From Methylovulum psychrotolerans (GTDB lineage Bacteria > Pseudomonadota > Gammaproteobacteria > Methylococcales > Methylomonadaceae): a stretch of 64,000 bases of DNA. The stretch's first letter is position 1; every line of letters begins with the position of its first letter. Below are positions 27,145-36,737 of the stretch, piece by piece. Below the pieces are notes generated by a model. The model saw nothing but the letters and a program-made list of their open reading frames with translations, did not search any database and had not been told where the DNA came from. Where the stretch lies: the NCBI RefSeq assembly GCF_002923755.1, contig NZ_PGFZ01000001.1, forward strand, positions 761,959-825,958, given 5' to 3'. The translations under genes and the position numbers were made by a program.

Positions 27145-27534
27145 TTATTTGTGGTTTGCGTCGTAAGTTTCTTTCATTTCTTTGTAACCGGTCAGCGCTT
27201 CACGCAATTTGGCTTCAGCAGCGGTCTTGTCACCTTCTTCAAAAGTGTCACGCGCAATTCTCAGCTTATCGTTAGATTTTTGGCGTTGGCGCTCAGTCAA
27301 CTCATAACGGAACTCTTTTTGCAGCTGACGGGCATCGTTAATCGCCTTAACGATGTCTTTTTTATCAGCGCCTTTTTCGGCTAAGCCAACCGCTTCTTCA
27401 ATTTTAGCAATAGTGCCTTCTGCCGCAGCTTTAACCGACGCTTCACCAGTTGCTTCAGCGAAAATAGGGGATGAAGCCAACACCATAGTTGCGGCCATAG
27501 CCATAGAAAGAACGGTTTTTTTCAATTGTTTCAT
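27145..27534 (-). CDS. Small periplasmic helical protein, paralog 2
   Basis: 129 residues: a signal peptide (MKQLKKTVLSMAMAATMVLA, cleavage near IFAEA), then helices with the same plan as the gene 220 bp downstream: K-A-I-xx-A, then a QRQKSNDKLRIARDTFEEGD-like block, then AEAKLREALTGYKEM. The two share spacing and the 'N-x-K-L-x-A/I' motif, so they are paralogs. The function is unknown. Each has its own leader, so they may be separately expressed. The 286 bp upstream (27535-27820) carry only the tRNA terminator. Confidence 0.7.
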   Translation of the reverse strand: MKQLKKTVLSMAMAATMVLASSPIFAEATGEASVKAAAEGTIAKIEEAVGLAEKGADKKDIVKAINDARQLQKEFRYELTERQRQKSNDKLRIARDTFEEGDKTAAEAKLREALTGYKEMKETYDANHK

Positions 27535-27785
27535 TAAATTAAGCCTTTTAGTTAATATATAATTTTGATAGTGAAGTTAGCGTGCCAACAATACCCTACG
27601 AAAAATAGGAAATAAAATCAAATAGCTATCTTCAGGATCGGATTCTAGCATAAAAAAACGCCCTAAAACCGAATGTAACCGTCTTAACGGGCAAAAAATA
27701 TCGCGATATTTCTACGGTCGGTAAAGGCTGCAAGGGCATAGCGCAAACCGCCACCCGCCGGACAAGCCGACAAAGTGACGGGCAT

Positions 27786-27815
27786 AAAAAAAGGTTATCA
27801 GAATGATAACCTTTT
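27786..27815 (-). terminator. Rho-independent terminator of the tRNA operon
   Basis: GGTTATCA (27793-27800) and TGATAACC (27804-27811) form an 8-bp stem, extended by A-T pairs, with a GAA loop. On the minus strand it is followed by a run of Ts directly after the second tRNA-Glu. Confidence 0.85.
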
Positions 27816-27820
27816 GTGTA

Positions 27821-27896
27821 TGGCGTCCCCAAGGGGGTTCGAACCCCTGTTCTCGCCGTGAAAGGGCGATGTCCTAGGCCGCTAGACGATGGGGAC
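27821..27896 (-). tRNA. tRNA-Glu (anticodon TTC), copy 2
   Basis: 76-nt cloverleaf on the minus strand: acceptor GTCCCCA/TGGGGAC, the anticodon loop CTTTCAC (anticodon TTC), the T-arm GGGTTCGAACCCC, and an encoded CCA. It is identical to the gene at 27936-28011. Confidence 0.97.
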
Positions 27897-27935
27897 TAAA
27901 TTGGGATTAGTCCGGCCTATAAAGTAACAATAATG

Positions 27936-28011
27936 TGGCGTCCCCAAGGGGGTTCGAACCCCTGTTCTCGCCGTGAAAGGGCGATGTCCTAGGCCGCTAG
28001 ACGATGGGGAC
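27936..28011 (-). tRNA. tRNA-Glu (anticodon TTC), copy 1
   Basis: 76 nt, sequence identical to the downstream copy, with the CCA end encoded. It lies 39 bp before copy 2 and 29 bp after tRNA-Ala in one tRNA operon downstream of gltX. Confidence 0.97.
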
Positions 28012-28040
28012 CAGACACTATTACTAACTTTAAAAAACGG

Positions 28041-28116
<76 letters not shown>

Positions 28117-28164
28117 GTCCAGTAAAGCCAGTCATTTTACAGGATAATTTCATCCTGTAAAGCA

Positions 28165-29568
28165 TTATTTGCTATTTTTTATAAACTCAATCGCTTTTTG
28201 TAGTCTGGCTAAGGTTTTTTCCTTACCTAACAATGACAAAGTGACATCAATCGCTGGCGATACGCCAGAACCGCACACAGCAACCCGCAACGGCTGCGCA
28301 ACCTTCCCCATACCTAAAGCCAAGGTTTCGGCCAGCCCAACAATGATGTCGTGCAACTGTTCGCCCTGCCAATCATTAACGGCGGCAAATGCCTCATAAA
28401 TATGCGCCAGCACGCTATCAGAGCCTTCAGTAAAGGCTTTCTTCGCCGCCTTCTCGTCGTAACTGTCAAAATCTTTATAGAAGTAGACACTGGCATTAGC
28501 CATCTCCACCAGCGTTTTGCTGCGCTCGCGCTGGGCTTTGACCACTTCCGCCAGAGCCGGGCCATCGGCAGGATCAATGCCGCGTTGCCCGATATGCCAC
28601 AGCAAATGCATAGCGACCAACTCAGGGTCGCTATGCATGATGTAGTGGTGGTTTAACCATAACAGCTTGTCCATGTTAAAGGTCGAGGCCGCACCGTTAA
28701 CATCAGCCAAGTCAAAAAACTCGACCATTTCGGCGATGGAGAAAATCTCCTGGTCGCCATGCGACCAGCCCAAACGCACCAGATAATTAAGCAAGGCCTC
28801 CGGCAGATAACCGTCATCGCGAAATTGCATCACACTGACCGCGCCATGGCGTTTTGACAAGCGTGCGCCATCGGCACCCAAAATCATCGGCAAATGCGCG
28901 TAGAACGGCACAGGTGCGCCCAATGCCTTAAGAATATTCATTTGCCGGGGCGTATTGTTGATATGGTCATCGCCACGGATGACATGAGTCACGCCCATAT
29001 CCATATCATCGACTACCACTGTCAGGTTATAAGTCGGCGTACCGTCGCCCCGCGCGATAATCAAATCGTCCAGTTCCTTATTGGCGACGACAATCTCGCC
29101 CTTCACCAAATCGGGAATGGCCACCACCCCATCAAGCGGATTTTTAAAGCGCACCACCGGCTCCCTGCCCTCAATGGCGACGGCATGGTCGCGGCATTTG
29201 CCGTTATAGCGCGGTTTTTCCTTATTCGCCATCTGTTCGTTGCGCAATTGCTCCAGTTCTTCTTTACTGCAATAGCAATGATAAGCGTCGCCTTGCGCCA
29301 GCAATTGGGCAATCACTTCCTTATAGCGGTCAAAGCGTTGGGTTTGGTAATACGGGCCTTCATCATAGTCCAGACCTAACCAATCCATGCCGTGCAAAAT
29401 GGCATCGACCGATTCTTGCGAGGAACGCTCTAAATCAGTGTCTTCAATGCGTAAGATAAACGTGCCGCCCTGTTTACGCGCATACAGCCAAGAAAACAAG
29501 GCGGTACGCGCACCGCCGACATGCAGGTAGCCCGTAGGGCTGGGGGCGAACCGAGTAATGGTAGTCAT
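28165..29568 (-). CDS. gltX: Glutamyl-tRNA synthetase
   Basis: 467 residues. Charges tRNA-Glu. Class I signatures: the HIGH-type motif [16 protein letters not shown] and the KMSKS-type motif [12 protein letters not shown]. Zinc-binding cysteines lie in CYCSKEEL and a Cys downstream. It sits directly before the tRNA-Ala and two tRNA-Glu genes, so the enzyme and its substrates may share a transcript. Confidence 0.97.
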   Translation of the reverse strand: MTTITRFAPSPTGYLHVGGARTALFSWLYARKQGGTFILRIEDTDLERSSQESVDAILHGMDWLGLDYDEGPYYQTQRFDRYKEVIAQLLAQGDAYHCYCSKEELEQLRNEQMANKEKPRYNGKCRDHAVAIEGREPVVRFKNPLDGVVAIPDLVKGEIVVANKELDDLIIARGDGTPTYNLTVVVDDMDMGVTHVIRGDDHINNTPRQMNILKALGAPVPFYAHLPMILGADGARLSKRHGAVSVMQFRDDGYLPEALLNYLVRLGWSHGDQEIFSIAEMVEFFDLADVNGAASTFNMDKLLWLNHHYIMHSDPELVAMHLLWHIGQRGIDPADGPALAEVVKAQRERSKTLVEMANASVYFYKDFDSYDEKAAKKAFTEGSDSVLAHIYEAFAAVNDWQGEQLHDIIVGLAETLALGMGKVAQPLRVAVCGSGVSPAIDVTLSLLGKEKTLARLQKAIEFIKNSK

Positions 29569-29572
29569 AAAA

Positions 29573-30040
29573 TTATTTCGTCAGTAAGATTTTTTTGGCA
29601 TATTCGCCAGGGATTTGTTTCGACGCGCTTAAGCGCATCCGTTGGTAGCTAAAAGCTACCCCGCCAGCCGCAACCGGATTTTTGCCTAAAATCGCCAGCG
29701 CCGCCGTGTGGCCTTGTGCCGCCGCTTTTTCGTACCAGTAAGTCGCTTCTTTGACATCGTTTTTTACGCCCACGCCGCTGTCAAACAAGGCGGCGACCAG
29801 CACTTGCGCGTCAAGATACCCTTGCTTGGCGGCTTTTAACAGCCATTCGGCGGCTTTGGCTTCGTCTTTATCAACCCCGTTACCAAGCAGATACATCGCC
29901 CCCAGCTTAGCTTGGGCGGCGGCTTGGCCTTGGTCGGCGGCTTGTTGCGCAACGGCAAAAGCCGTCGGCTCCTCCGCCCACGCTTGTGGGGCCAAAGCCA
30001 GAGCCAGGGCTAACAGAATAAAACGGATTTTTTTCGGCAT
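29573..30040 (-). CDS. Exported Sel1-repeat protein
   Basis: 155 residues from the ATG at 30040 (AAGGAG ribosome site). A signal peptide (cleavage near AWAEE), then three Sel1-like repeats of about 36 residues ([36 protein letters not shown], ending HTAALAILG). Such solenoids mediate protein contacts in the periplasm. It lies between serS and gltX on the same strand, 4 bp before gltX. No specific role can be assigned. Confidence 0.8.
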   Translation of the reverse strand: MPKKIRFILLALALALAPQAWAEEPTAFAVAQQAADQGQAAAQAKLGAMYLLGNGVDKDEAKAAEWLLKAAKQGYLDAQVLVAALFDSGVGVKNDVKEATYWYEKAAAQGHTAALAILGKNPVAAGGVAFSYQRMRLSASKQIPGEYAKKILLTK

Positions 30041-30089
30041 AAAGTCACTCCTTAAGGGCATTAGTCAGTATTGTTTTAGCAAAACGGCC

Positions 30090-31361
30090 TTAGCCGATCA
30101 CCGTCACACCGCCCATATAAGGCAGCAACGCTTCAGGAATATGGATACGGCCATCGGCATCCTGATAATTTTCCATAATGGCAATCAGCGTCCGCCCCGC
30201 CGCCAAACCGGAGCCGTTCAGGGTATGCACCAATTCCGGTTTGCCCGTCTCAGGATTACGCCACCGCGCTTGCAGGCGGCGGGCTTGGAAATCTTTAAAA
30301 TTGCTGCACGAAGAGATTTCCCGATACGCGCCCTGCCCCGGCAACCACACTTCCAAATCGTAAGTTTTGCTGGAAGAAAACCCGGTATCGCCCGCACACA
30401 ACAGCATCCGGCGGTACGGCAGTTTCAGCTTTTGCAAAATACTTTCGGCATGACGGGTCAGCTCTTCGTGCGCTTGCGCGGAATCTTCCGGTTTGACGAT
30501 TTGCACAATTTCGACTTTTTCAAACTGATGCTGGCGGATCATGCCGCGCACGTCACGGCCATAAGCCCCCGCCTCGCTACGGAAACACGGGCTATGGCAG
30601 ACAAATTTCAGCGGCAGTTCCTTCGCCTCAACAATCGTATCCCTGACAATATTCGTTACCGGCACTTCGGCGGTCGGGATCAGGTACAAGGCCGGATCAT
30701 CGCTGGCCTTAAACAAATCGGCGGCGAATTTCGGCAATTGCCCCGTACCGTACAAACTGTCGGCATTGACCAAAAACGGCACATAGGTTTCCGAATAGCC
30801 ATGCTCGCCGCTATGGGTGTCCAGCATCAATTGGATAATCGCCCGTTGCAGACGCGCCAGCGCACCGTTCAGCACGACAAAACGGCTCCCGGCGATTTTT
30901 ACGCCCAATTCAAATTCCATGCCCTTACTGACACCCAAATCGACATGATCTTTCGGGGTAAAGTTAAAACTGGGCAACTCGCCCCAACGGCTTATTTCCA
31001 CATTAGCCGACTCGTCCTTACCGTCGGGCACGGCCTCGTCGAGAATATTGGGGATACCTTCCATCAACGCCGTCATAGCGGCCTGAACATCCGCCAACGC
31101 CACTTCCGCCGCCTTCAAATCATCGCCCAACTGTTGGACATGCGCCATTAACGCCTCGACGCTCTCGCCCTTCGCTTTCGCTTGGCCAATCGCTTTCGAG
31201 CGGCTATTGCGTTCGTTTTGCAATTCTTGCGTCTTAACCTGAATCGCCTTACGGCGGCTTTCTAAAGCCTCGTAAGCGCTGGCATCAAAAGCAAAATGAC
31301 GGCGTTGTAATTGTTCCGTAACCAAAGCCAATTCAGTTCTAAATAAACGGGGGTCTAGCAT
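30090..31361 (-). CDS. serS: Seryl-tRNA synthetase
   Basis: 423 residues. The N-terminal coiled-coil arm (about 25-105, with [19 protein letters not shown]) binds tRNA-Ser. The class II core has motif 2 in [21 protein letters not shown] and motif 3 in [13 protein letters not shown]. The EVPVTNI segment binds serine. Length and architecture are normal. It starts the serS-Sel1-gltX unit. Confidence 0.97.
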   Translation of the reverse strand: MLDPRLFRTELALVTEQLQRRHFAFDASAYEALESRRKAIQVKTQELQNERNSRSKAIGQAKAKGESVEALMAHVQQLGDDLKAAEVALADVQAAMTALMEGIPNILDEAVPDGKDESANVEISRWGELPSFNFTPKDHVDLGVSKGMEFELGVKIAGSRFVVLNGALARLQRAIIQLMLDTHSGEHGYSETYVPFLVNADSLYGTGQLPKFAADLFKASDDPALYLIPTAEVPVTNIVRDTIVEAKELPLKFVCHSPCFRSEAGAYGRDVRGMIRQHQFEKVEIVQIVKPEDSAQAHEELTRHAESILQKLKLPYRRMLLCAGDTGFSSSKTYDLEVWLPGQGAYREISSCSNFKDFQARRLQARWRNPETGKPELVHTLNGSGLAAGRTLIAIMENYQDADGRIHIPEALLPYMGGVTVIG

Positions 31362-31509
31362 AAGTACCTTACAGTGTATAAATGTTAAAAATAGGGCGAG
31401 ACAGGATCTGGCGCAAAGCGGCGAAATTGTAACGGATTACCCGCTTGCCCGAAAACCTTTCAGGGGCAGACACCCAACAAGCCGTCAGCACCGCCCCTAA
31501 AGCCCAAGC

Positions 31510-32898
31510 CTAGACTAAACGTTGCCGCGCCGCTTCAATCGCCAGCCTGACCGTTTCCGGCGCAGTACCGCCGATATGCCGACGCGCCGCCACCGAGCCT
31601 TCCAAGGTCAAATAGCCGAACACGTCTTCGGTAATCAACGGCGAAAAGCCTTGCAGTTCAGCCAGCGTCAGCTCAGACAAATCCCGTTGGGTCTCCAGCC
31701 CCAAGCGCACCGCCAGACCGACCACCTCATGGGCATCGCGGAAGGCCATACCCTTGCGCACCAGATAATCCGCCAAATCCGTCGCCGTGGCAAAACCGCG
31801 CTTGGCGGATTGGTACATATTGGCTTTTTTGGCGGTGATATGCGGCACCATATCGGCATACGCGCGTAAGCAGTTAACCAGCGTGTCGGCAGTATCAAAC
31901 AACGGCTCCTTATCTTCCTGGTTATCCTTGTTATACGCCAAAGGCTGGCTTTTCATCAGCATCAGCAAAGCCACCAAATGCCCTGTTACCCGACCCGATT
32001 TACCACGCACCAACTCCGGCACATCGGGATTTTTTTTCTGCGGCATAATCGACGAACCCGTGCAAAAGGCATCAGGCATGTCAATAAAATCAAACTGGGC
32101 GCTAGACCAAAGGATCAGCTCTTCGGAAAACCGCGACAAGTGCATCATAATCAGGCTGGCGACCGCCGTAAATTCAATAGCAAAATCCCGGTCACTGACC
32201 GAATCCAAAGAATTCGCCGACGGGCGGCTGAAACCTAACAGCTCAGCGGTCAACTGGCGATCTATCGGATAACTGGTCCCCGCCAAAGCCGCCGCGCCCA
32301 GCGGCATCACATTCAAACGTTTGGCGCAATCGTCCAAACGCTCGCGGTCACGGATGAGCATCTCAAACCACGCCATCAAATGATGCCCAAAAGTAATCGG
32401 CTGGGCGACCTGTAAATGGGTAAAGCCCGGCATGATGGTGTCGGCGTGTTGCGCCGCCAACTCGACAATAGCGGCCTGCAAACGGGTCAATTGCGCGGTG
32501 ATCTGGACTATCTCGCTACGCAAATACAAGCGGATGTCCGTGGCGACCTGATCGTTGCGTGAGCGGCCAGTATGCAGTTTTTTACCTGCAATACCAATCA
32601 GGTCGGTCAAACGCGCCTCGATGTTCATGTGGACATCTTCCTGCTTGATCGACCAGACAAACTCGCCACGGTCAATCTCGCCGCCGATTTGGGTCAGGCC
32701 GCCGATAATGGCATCGCGCTCGGCTTCGGTAAGGATACCCACCGCGCACAACATCGTGGCATGGGCGATAGAGCCTTGAATATCCTGAGCCGCCATACGC
32801 TGATCAAAATCCACCGAAGCGGTAAAGACCTCAACAAACGCATCGGTTGCTTGTGCAAAACGGGCACTGGAAAGTTTTTCAGAATTAACAGAAGTCAT
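31510..32898 (-). CDS. argH: Argininosuccinate lyase
   Basis: 462 residues from the ATG at 32898; an upstream in-frame TTG at 32931 is not supported by the family. Splits argininosuccinate into arginine and fumarate. The fumarase-superfamily signature [15 protein letters not shown] contains the catalytic Ser loop, and [12 protein letters not shown] and [10 protein letters not shown] are present. The usual MxKLWGGRF start is diverged to [12 protein letters not shown]. It stands alone, with 150-bp gaps on both sides. Confidence 0.95.
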   Translation of the reverse strand: MTSVNSEKLSSARFAQATDAFVEVFTASVDFDQRMAAQDIQGSIAHATMLCAVGILTEAERDAIIGGLTQIGGEIDRGEFVWSIKQEDVHMNIEARLTDLIGIAGKKLHTGRSRNDQVATDIRLYLRSEIVQITAQLTRLQAAIVELAAQHADTIMPGFTHLQVAQPITFGHHLMAWFEMLIRDRERLDDCAKRLNVMPLGAAALAGTSYPIDRQLTAELLGFSRPSANSLDSVSDRDFAIEFTAVASLIMMHLSRFSEELILWSSAQFDFIDMPDAFCTGSSIMPQKKNPDVPELVRGKSGRVTGHLVALLMLMKSQPLAYNKDNQEDKEPLFDTADTLVNCLRAYADMVPHITAKKANMYQSAKRGFATATDLADYLVRKGMAFRDAHEVVGLAVRLGLETQRDLSELTLAELQGFSPLITEDVFGYLTLEGSVAARRHIGGTAPETVRLAIEAARQRLV

Positions 32899-33017
32899 GG
32901 TGTTTTTAAAGCCATCGGAAAAATTCGCCAATTATACCGCTTAGCGGCCAATCCATGTTTAAAAACGCGGCTTAACTGTTATTTTTAGGGATGGGCAAGA
33001 ATATCCGCCATAAGTCC

Positions 33018-33509
33018 TTAAGGAATGCCTGCAATCAACATACACAAAGATAGCGGATTATCGGGAAGAGCGACGAAGCCGTAACGGGCGTAAAATACCG
33101 CCAATTCTGTAGTCTTGGCATCAACAAACAAAAACCTACCGCCAATTATCCTAGAAGCGACTTTGGCCTGAGCCATAGCGTCAAGTAACAAAAGCTCACC
33201 ATAACCTTGTTTTTGCTCTTGGCACGCCACAGCCAAACGGGCCACCATCATTGCGGGAACATTTAACGGCAGGCCTTTTTGCAGTGCTTGCGGCAACGCT
33301 TCTTTGGATACTAAAGCCCGGATAGCCAACGAATAGTAACCTATAATGATAGTGGGCAAAGAATCCCGCACCATAACAAAGGTACGCGATAGATCTTTCT
33401 TTTGATGTTGCCGTGCAGTATTTTGCAGCCAACTATTAAGGTCGCTATTGCCGCAATTGAAATTTTTCAAGTTATATGTCTGATCTAACGGTTGTATTGA
33501 GAGACCCAC
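33018..33509 (-). CDS. GNAT acetyltransferase toxin (AtaT/TacT type)
   Basis: 163 residues from the GTG at 33509, which has a GAGG ribosome site and lies inside the end of the antitoxin gene (38-bp overlap). The GNAT core includes NVPAMMVARLAVACQEQKQGYGELLL, an acetyl-CoA-binding R-x-x-Q/K-G-x-G-type loop, and the C-terminal YARYGFVALPDN. Toxins of this type acetylate charged tRNAs and stop translation. Its partner is the DUF1778 protein encoded just upstream. Confidence 0.88.
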   Translation of the reverse strand: MGLSIQPLDQTYNLKNFNCGNSDLNSWLQNTARQHQKKDLSRTFVMVRDSLPTIIIGYYSLAIRALVSKEALPQALQKGLPLNVPAMMVARLAVACQEQKQGYGELLLLDAMAQAKVASRIIGGRFLFVDAKTTELAVFYARYGFVALPDNPLSLCMLIAGIP

Positions 33510-33786
33510 TTTTTACCTCGTTTTTATAGCGTTCAGATGCCTTTGCCAAAATACTATTAGGGGGTGATTGCTTCTGAAGCATGTCGAATAACATAGCGGC
33601 ATCTTTATGGGTCAAGCTAATAATCGTTTCACGCTCAATTAACTGCTCTGCCCTTTCAAGGGCACTTTGCACCAGAAACTGATTTAGCGTCGCGCCTGTT
33701 AAATCTGCCGCCTCCTGAATTTTCTCTTGGATAGAGAGGGAGACTCTTGCCGTAATACGGCCTCGTTCTATTGATTTTTGCTGCAT
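33472..33786 (-). CDS. DUF1778-family antitoxin
   Basis: 104 residues: an N-terminal ribbon-helix-helix (RITARVSLSIQEKIQEAADLTGATLNQFLVQSA pattern) and a C-terminal helix that neutralises the toxin. It typically binds its own promoter together with the GNAT toxin. The gene overlaps the GNAT gene, and an inverted repeat upstream (33822-33850) could be the operator. Confidence 0.9.
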   Translation of the reverse strand: MQQKSIERGRITARVSLSIQEKIQEAADLTGATLNQFLVQSALERAEQLIERETIISLTHKDAAMLFDMLQKQSPPNSILAKASERYKNEVKSGSLNTTVRSDI

Positions 33787-33821
33787 ATTAATTACCTATG
33801 CGCCCATGTTAGGCAGAATAT

Positions 33822-33850
33822 GTCAATATTTTTTACTGTTAGATATTGAC
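33822..33850. promoter_or_regulatory. Inverted repeat upstream of the toxin-antitoxin operon (candidate operator)
   Basis: GTCAATAT (33822-33829) and ATATTGAC (33843-33850) are perfect inverted repeats 36 bp before the antitoxin start, as expected for autoregulation by a ribbon-helix-helix antitoxin. It is also 12 bp before the small hydrophobic ORF on the other strand. Confidence 0.45.
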
Positions 33851-33861
33851 TCGGGGGGATT

Positions 33862-33972
33862 ATGGATGCTTTATCATTTATCTTACTTATTTTCCGCTTC
33901 ATTCTCCTGTTAGCTTCGTTAACGATTATTATATGTCAATGGTGTCAAAATGACACCATTATTTTCTGCTGA
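33862..33972 (+). CDS. Putative 36-residue hydrophobic peptide
   Basis: ATG at 33862 after a GGGGGG ribosome-like stretch. The peptide starts MDALSFILLIFRFILLL, continues with SLTIIICQWCQ, and would be a single TM helix. Its 3' part overlaps a perfect 10-bp hairpin (33938-33947 with 33951-33960) followed by T-rich sequence. The layout resembles small type I toxins or membrane microproteins, but short hydrophobic ORFs also arise by chance. It lies in the 466-bp gap between the TA pair and the phosphoesterase; the rest of the gap shows no gene. Confidence 0.3.
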   Translation: MDALSFILLIFRFILLLASLTIIICQWCQNDTIIFC

Positions 33973-34252
33973 ATTGCCTCCCTGTATTAACCCATCAAAA
34001 GCTGAAAGCCAGTTCTGACTAACCCGCATAAATACCGCAATGTCCATGGCTACCGTCACAATAAAGTCACATTGATAATTTATGATTAAGACACCGTTTT
34101 TACAGCAAAACCTGAAAGTTTCCATATCGTGGGACGGCAAGGCAACCCCATCGCCTTAGGCCTTCACTCGCCGCCGAAAGGCCTGTGTCAGCCTAACCAG
34201 CACGCCTGCCCGCCTCCGAGGCAACCCTTAACTCAGCGCGTAACCCATCATA

Positions 34253-35074
34253 ATGAGCAAAAAAATCAAAGCACCTTACAAAGCCGTGTTTGTTTCTGAC
34301 ATTCATCTTGGCACTCGTTCTTGTAAAGCGGAGTTTTTACTAAAAACCTTAAAAAGGCTGTCGTTTGATGAAATTTATCTGATCGGCGATATTATTGACG
34401 GTTGGAAAATCAGGCGTGGCTGGTATTGGCATCAAGACCATACCAATTTTTTAAGAAAAATATTGAAATACTCGAAAAACAAACGGGTCGTTTATATCGC
34501 GGGCAACCACGACGAGTTTCTGCGCAATTTTTTATCGCATGGCGATTTGAATATCGGCAATGTGGAAATTTACGATGAAATGGTCTACAACAGCGCATCC
34601 GGCAAAAGCTATCTGCTCACCCATGGCGACAATTACGACATCGTAACCCGCTACCATAAACAAATTGCCGTCTTGGGCGATATTGGCTACGAAACCCTAC
34701 TGTCTTTTAACCGCCATTTTAATTGGATAAGACGGCATCTGGGTTTTGGCTACTGGTCTTTATCCAAGTTTGTCAAAAACAAAGTCAAGTCGGCGGTGTC
34801 GTTCATCACCCAGTTTGAAATTGTAGTCGCCAACGAATGCCAAGGCCGGGGCTTAGACGGCGTAGTGTGCGGGCATATCCATTCAGCCGCCAATAAATAC
34901 ATAGACAACATCCATTACCTGAATTGCGGCGACTGGGTGGAATCGTGTACCTTGATTGCCGAAGATTGGAATGGCGAATTCCATATCATCGAATATAACC
35001 GGCTAGCGGAAACCATACCGCTACTGACAGATGAATCATTGGTGGAAGATATGGCTGACGAAGCGTTAGGCTAA
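34253..35074 (+). CDS. LpxH-like UDP-2,3-diacylglucosamine diphosphatase family protein
   Basis: 273 residues. Calcineurin-like metallophosphoesterase motifs: SDIHLGTRSC, GDIIDGW, AGNHDEFLR, LTHGDNYD and GHIHSA. The family includes LpxH and LpxH-like proteins that act on lipid A precursors; this longer type (with YRLA tail and KSAVSF segment) is often found beside glycosyltransferase genes. It converges on a glycosyltransferase-PAP2 pair across a 21-bp terminator stem. A true LpxH role is uncertain, as a separate lpxH may exist elsewhere. Confidence 0.8.
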   Translation: MSKKIKAPYKAVFVSDIHLGTRSCKAEFLLKTLKRLSFDEIYLIGDIIDGWKIRRGWYWHQDHTNFLRKILKYSKNKRVVYIAGNHDEFLRNFLSHGDLNIGNVEIYDEMVYNSASGKSYLLTHGDNYDIVTRYHKQIAVLGDIGYETLLSFNRHFNWIRRHLGFGYWSLSKFVKNKVKSAVSFITQFEIVVANECQGRGLDGVVCGHIHSAANKYIDNIHYLNCGDWVESCTLIAEDWNGEFHIIEYNRLAETIPLLTDESLVEDMADEALG

Positions 35075-35081
35075 CCCGCCA

Positions 35082-35129
35082 AAAGCAAAGGGCGGCGGAA
35101 CATCCCCCTGTTCCGCCGCCCTTTGCTTT
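35082..35129. terminator. Bidirectional terminator between the convergent phosphoesterase and glycosyltransferase genes
   Basis: A perfect 21-bp stem (35082-35102 with 35109-35129) around a TCCCCC loop, with A-rich and T-rich flanks on either side. It serves both the plus-strand phosphoesterase gene and the minus-strand glycosyltransferase gene. Confidence 0.9.
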
Positions 35130-35166
35130 ATTTAGGGTAACGCGATGTTAAGCGTACATCCCCATC

Positions 35167-36216
35167 TTAAGCCTTAGACAAATCAAGCTTGATGACATTG
35201 ACGCCGTCCCACACTTTTTCGACAAAATCAGCATCCATCTTCGGCATACCGTCTTGCAGCCACTGCACCAGAACCTTCGCCACATTAGGATAAGTGATGT
35301 GCGTGGCATGGTTGTCATGCAGCCACGGCTCAATCACCGCCTTATCCATCGTTTTCATGGTATGGCCATAACCCAGTTCTTTTAAGGCGGCGGCGTTGGA
35401 AATTTGCTCCATTTGCGAATGCAACGGCTTAACCAAGATTTTTTTACCTAATTGTAAAGCTTCGCTCGCCAACTCAAAACCCGCGTTACTGATAATACCG
35501 CCGCAATCATATAAATCTTTTTGGAAGCCAGTGCGCGATAACGGGTTACAGGTGATATGCGGGTAAGGTGATGCCACCACCTCAGGTGCATAAAGATGAA
35601 ACTCAAAATCCGTGAACCCCGCCAACAAATTGATAACGGCAGCTTGGTCTTCAAAAGGCAAATACACAATGATTTTATTTTTGATAATGCGGGTAGGCGT
35701 TTCGGGGGTTTCAATAATCGGCGGTAGGATCATTTCGCCGAAATGGTGCCAATGCAATCCCACGCCGATATCGGCTGGGGCGAAATACTTCATGACCTGA
35801 TTGGCGATCGGATCAGCTCCCGCCCTAGGGATAGGATAATTGAACGCATACTGATGGCCAATGCCCAGCACGGGTTTTTTCTGGCGCTTAGCCGCCCAAG
35901 CAGTAACCGGCTCGAAATCGGTCAAAATATGGTCATAGCCACTTAAATCTAAGGTTTTTATGTCCTTTAAAAAAGTCAGGGGCTTCGCATCCAAAGCGGT
36001 TTTCAAATAACTGACTTGGCCTTTATGGGTATTAAACGTTAGCCCAGTGCGGATTTGGTAGCCATTGAAAACTTCCATATCAAAAAATTTATCGATAGGC
36101 CGCCCGGTAAATTGAAACGTAACTTCTATACCTGCCAATTGCAGTTCTTTTGCCATGACCCTAGCGCGGGTGATGTGGCCATTACCCGTTCCCTGAACCC
36201 CGTAAAAAATTCTCAT
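35167..36216 (-). CDS. MJ1255-type glycosyltransferase-like protein
   Basis: 349 residues with a GT-B-like architecture. The N-terminal GVQGTGNGHITRARVMA loop and the C-terminal GFELASEALQLGKKILVKPLHSQMEQ donor-site block resemble MurG-like and MJ1255/VC2487-type proteins. The substrate is unknown; a lipid or cell-envelope glycan is likely given the adjacent PAP2 phosphatase. It overlaps the PAP2 gene start-to-stop (ATGA), so the two are translationally coupled. Confidence 0.75.
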   Translation of the reverse strand: MRIFYGVQGTGNGHITRARVMAKELQLAGIEVTFQFTGRPIDKFFDMEVFNGYQIRTGLTFNTHKGQVSYLKTALDAKPLTFLKDIKTLDLSGYDHILTDFEPVTAWAAKRQKKPVLGIGHQYAFNYPIPRAGADPIANQVMKYFAPADIGVGLHWHHFGEMILPPIIETPETPTRIIKNKIIVYLPFEDQAAVINLLAGFTDFEFHLYAPEVVASPYPHITCNPLSRTGFQKDLYDCGGIISNAGFELASEALQLGKKILVKPLHSQMEQISNAAALKELGYGHTMKTMDKAVIEPWLHDNHATHITYPNVAKVLVQWLQDGMPKMDADFVEKVWDGVNVIKLDLSKA

Positions 36217-36737
36217 CAGATGATTTGTCCTAAACTAAAAAGTGCTGTGCAGATACCCAAAATACCGCCCATTAAGGTATCCGTCGGAAAATGTACCCCC
36301 AAAACAACCCGAGACAATGCGACCGCCGCCGCCCAACCATATAGCGGCACCAACAAGGCAGGAAAAAAATACGCCAGTAAGGTCGCGACCATAAACGCCG
36401 CCGAAGTGTGCCCAGACGGGAAGCTAAACTTATCGGAAGGTTTAATGATGCTGCGAAAATTCTTTAAGGCCGCTTCTGGACGGTTGCGTTTAAAACTATT
36501 TTTCAACACAAAATACAAAGGCCGTTCCACTAAAAACGCTAACAGCATGGCGCGTAGCAAGGGGCTTTCGAGGCCTTCGCTAAAATACAGTACGGCGGCG
36601 ATCAAAACATACAATTGCCCGTCGCCTGTTTTCGACAAATAACGGCTAATGTTAGACAGCGTGCTATGAATTTTGGCGTTAAGCAACCAAGTAAACATAA
36701 ACACGTCATATTTGTGTATGGACAGTAATAGCTTCAT
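36216..36737 (-). CDS. PAP2-family membrane phosphatase
   Basis: 173 residues. The lipid-phosphatase signature is complete: KNSFKRNRPE (KxxxxxxRP), PSGHTSAAF (PSGH) and SRVVLGVHFPTD (SRxxxxxHxxxD). Several TM segments surround these. It probably dephosphorylates undecaprenyl pyrophosphate, phosphatidic acid or a similar lipid. It is the first gene of an operon with the glycosyltransferase. The 398-bp gap to the next gene (36738-37135) holds a GGGCGG/CCGCCC hairpin (36983-36999) and no gene. Confidence 0.85.
   Translation of the reverse strand: MKLLLSIHKYDVFMFTWLLNAKIHSTLSNISRYLSKTGDGQLYVLIAAVLYFSEGLESPLLRAMLLAFLVERPLYFVLKNSFKRNRPEAALKNFRSIIKPSDKFSFPSGHTSAAFMVATLLAYFFPALLVPLYGWAAAVALSRVVLGVHFPTDTLMGGILGICTALFSLGQII

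Noticed and set aside
29751-31151. Plus-strand ORF of 466 codons opposite serS
   Set aside because: It is long only because serS is GC-rich and lacks stops on the other strand; serS has full class II motifs.
33919-34140. Minus-strand ORF of 73 codons
   Set aside because: No family-like features and it crosses a perfect hairpin; the gap is better described as non-coding apart from the small plus-strand peptide candidate.
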